Positions 63,517-64,000 of a stretch of DNA of 64,000 bases are shown here, in pieces. Source of the stretch: Planctomycetaceae bacterium (GTDB lineage Bacteria > Planctomycetota > Planctomycetia > Pirellulales > Thermoguttaceae); NCBI GenBank assembly GCA_012719125.1, contig JAAYAY010000061.1, positions 80,872 through 144,871 of the forward strand. The letters are read 5' to 3'. A program made the position numbers and the translations under genes. The notes beneath the pieces were generated by a model. It had not been told where the DNA came from. It saw only the letters and a list, made by a program, of their open reading frames with translations, and did no database searches. Position 1 is the stretch's first letter. Every line of letters starts with the position of its first letter.

Positions 63517-64000
63517 CCGACCATCCATCCGTCCGCCTCCTCACCGCCCACCCCGGAAAATCCGAGATAACAGGCCGACTATTGGCGAACTAGGTCTAAA
63601 CACCCGCACACAGTTCCCCAGTGCACCCGATACTGGCAAAAACGCCTCCCCGTTGACCAACTCAGATTCCTCCGCCGATGAAGGAAAAAACCATAGACAA
63701 AACCACACCTACCACCGGAGAGGGCCCTCGCCCTGCGCGACTGGCGAACGATCCGAAGTTCCTATCCAGCAAACATGTACAGTCAGATGTTCGCAGACCC
63801 TTGCGATCGACGACGAACGGCAAAACTTCAAAGACCCGAATCCCCCGCCGCCCCTGAACCCTGAACCCCGAACCCCAGCCATTTATAGGTGGGTGTTCAC
63901 ACCGCACATGCACGTTTTTGTCGGGATTGTTCGAGCACGCGAGCCGTTGATACATGATTTCGCTTTTTCTTGTTCATCTTTTTCGGCTTCTTCTTCGGAG
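63517..64000. other. Window end without a convincing gene
   Basis: The only features I see are GGGTTC-type heptamers (reverse orientation, 63851-63877) and a Lys/Glu-rich minus-strand frame at about 63900-64000 that could be the end of a gene continuing beyond the window. No protein family can be read from it. Confidence 0.35.
63851..63877. repeat. GGGTTCA heptamer repeats, copy 7 (reverse orientation)
   Basis: CCCCTGAACCCTGAACCCCG and further AACCCC lie in a region with no clear gene. This copy has the C-rich strand on top, opposite to copies 1-6. Confidence 0.7.

Noticed and set aside
63662..63955. 97-residue minus-strand frame near the window end
   Set aside because: Part of it is translated heptamer repeat, and no protein-like pattern is seen.

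Overview
The window reads as a high-GC chromosome segment of a planctomycete, most likely from the Pirellulales or a near relative; this placement is inferred from gene content, not from a marker gene. The clues are Tat-exported Gfo/Idh/MocA and TIM-barrel isomerase proteins, a sulfatase, serine/threonine kinases joined to zinc ribbon, FGE-like, FHA and WD40 domains next to an ECF-like sigma factor, a DUF4058 protein, and a hydrazine-synthase-alpha-like cytochrome c. Intergenic DNA is rich in short inverted repeats and G-rich heptamer repeats.

Layout, left to right. 0-7.2 kb: an exported sialidase-like protein, a tRNA-Ala(CGC) with a clear promoter, then a leftward sugar-use group (Gfo/Idh, sodium:solute symporter, large glycosidase-like protein). 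7.5-13.5 kb: an overlapping surface-glycan operon (GT2 polyprenyl glycosyltransferase, NAD-dependent epimerase, DegT aminotransferase, methyltransferase) converging on a DUF2079 membrane protein. 13.7-16.0 kb: an orphan fused iron-type ABC permease and a ParD/ParE toxin-antitoxin pair. 16.0-21.7 kb: a leftward block of phage-type structural genes (capsid-like, decoration-like, head-closure-like, tail-terminator-like and two unassigned) with no packaging, lysis or integration genes, each preceded by GGGTTC(A/G) repeats. 22.1-23.6 kb: an acyl-carrier-protein/alpha-oxoamine-synthase fusion.

24.0-33.3 kb: a carbohydrate operon (sulfatase, exported sugar-isomerase-like, Gfo/Idh, TIM-barrel isomerase, UroD/MtaA-like methyltransferase), then an MFS transporter scrap and a PL11-type rhamnogalacturonan lyase. 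34.0-35.8 kb: two small membrane proteins and a secreted protein. 36.0-43.5 kb: central carbon, aceE-aceF-lpd from a near-consensus promoter, then citrate synthase. 43.5-45.7 kb: a kinase with four zinc ribbons plus a PP2C phosphatase. 45.7-49.7 kb, leftward: DUF4058, ATP-grasp ligase, zinc metallopeptidase and a membrane protein. 50-60 kb: ECF-like sigma factor followed by three kinases. 60-63.2 kb: a very large exported cytochrome c with a beta-propeller. The last 0.8 kb shows no convincing gene.

The most unusual items are the packaging-free capsid block with G-quadruplex-capable repeats at its start codons, a mobile-repeat end that supplies a stop codon, the ATP-grasp/metallopeptidase pair, and an epimerase that lacks both residues of the catalytic Y-x3-K pair. 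All functional calls come from reading motifs; no searches were run.
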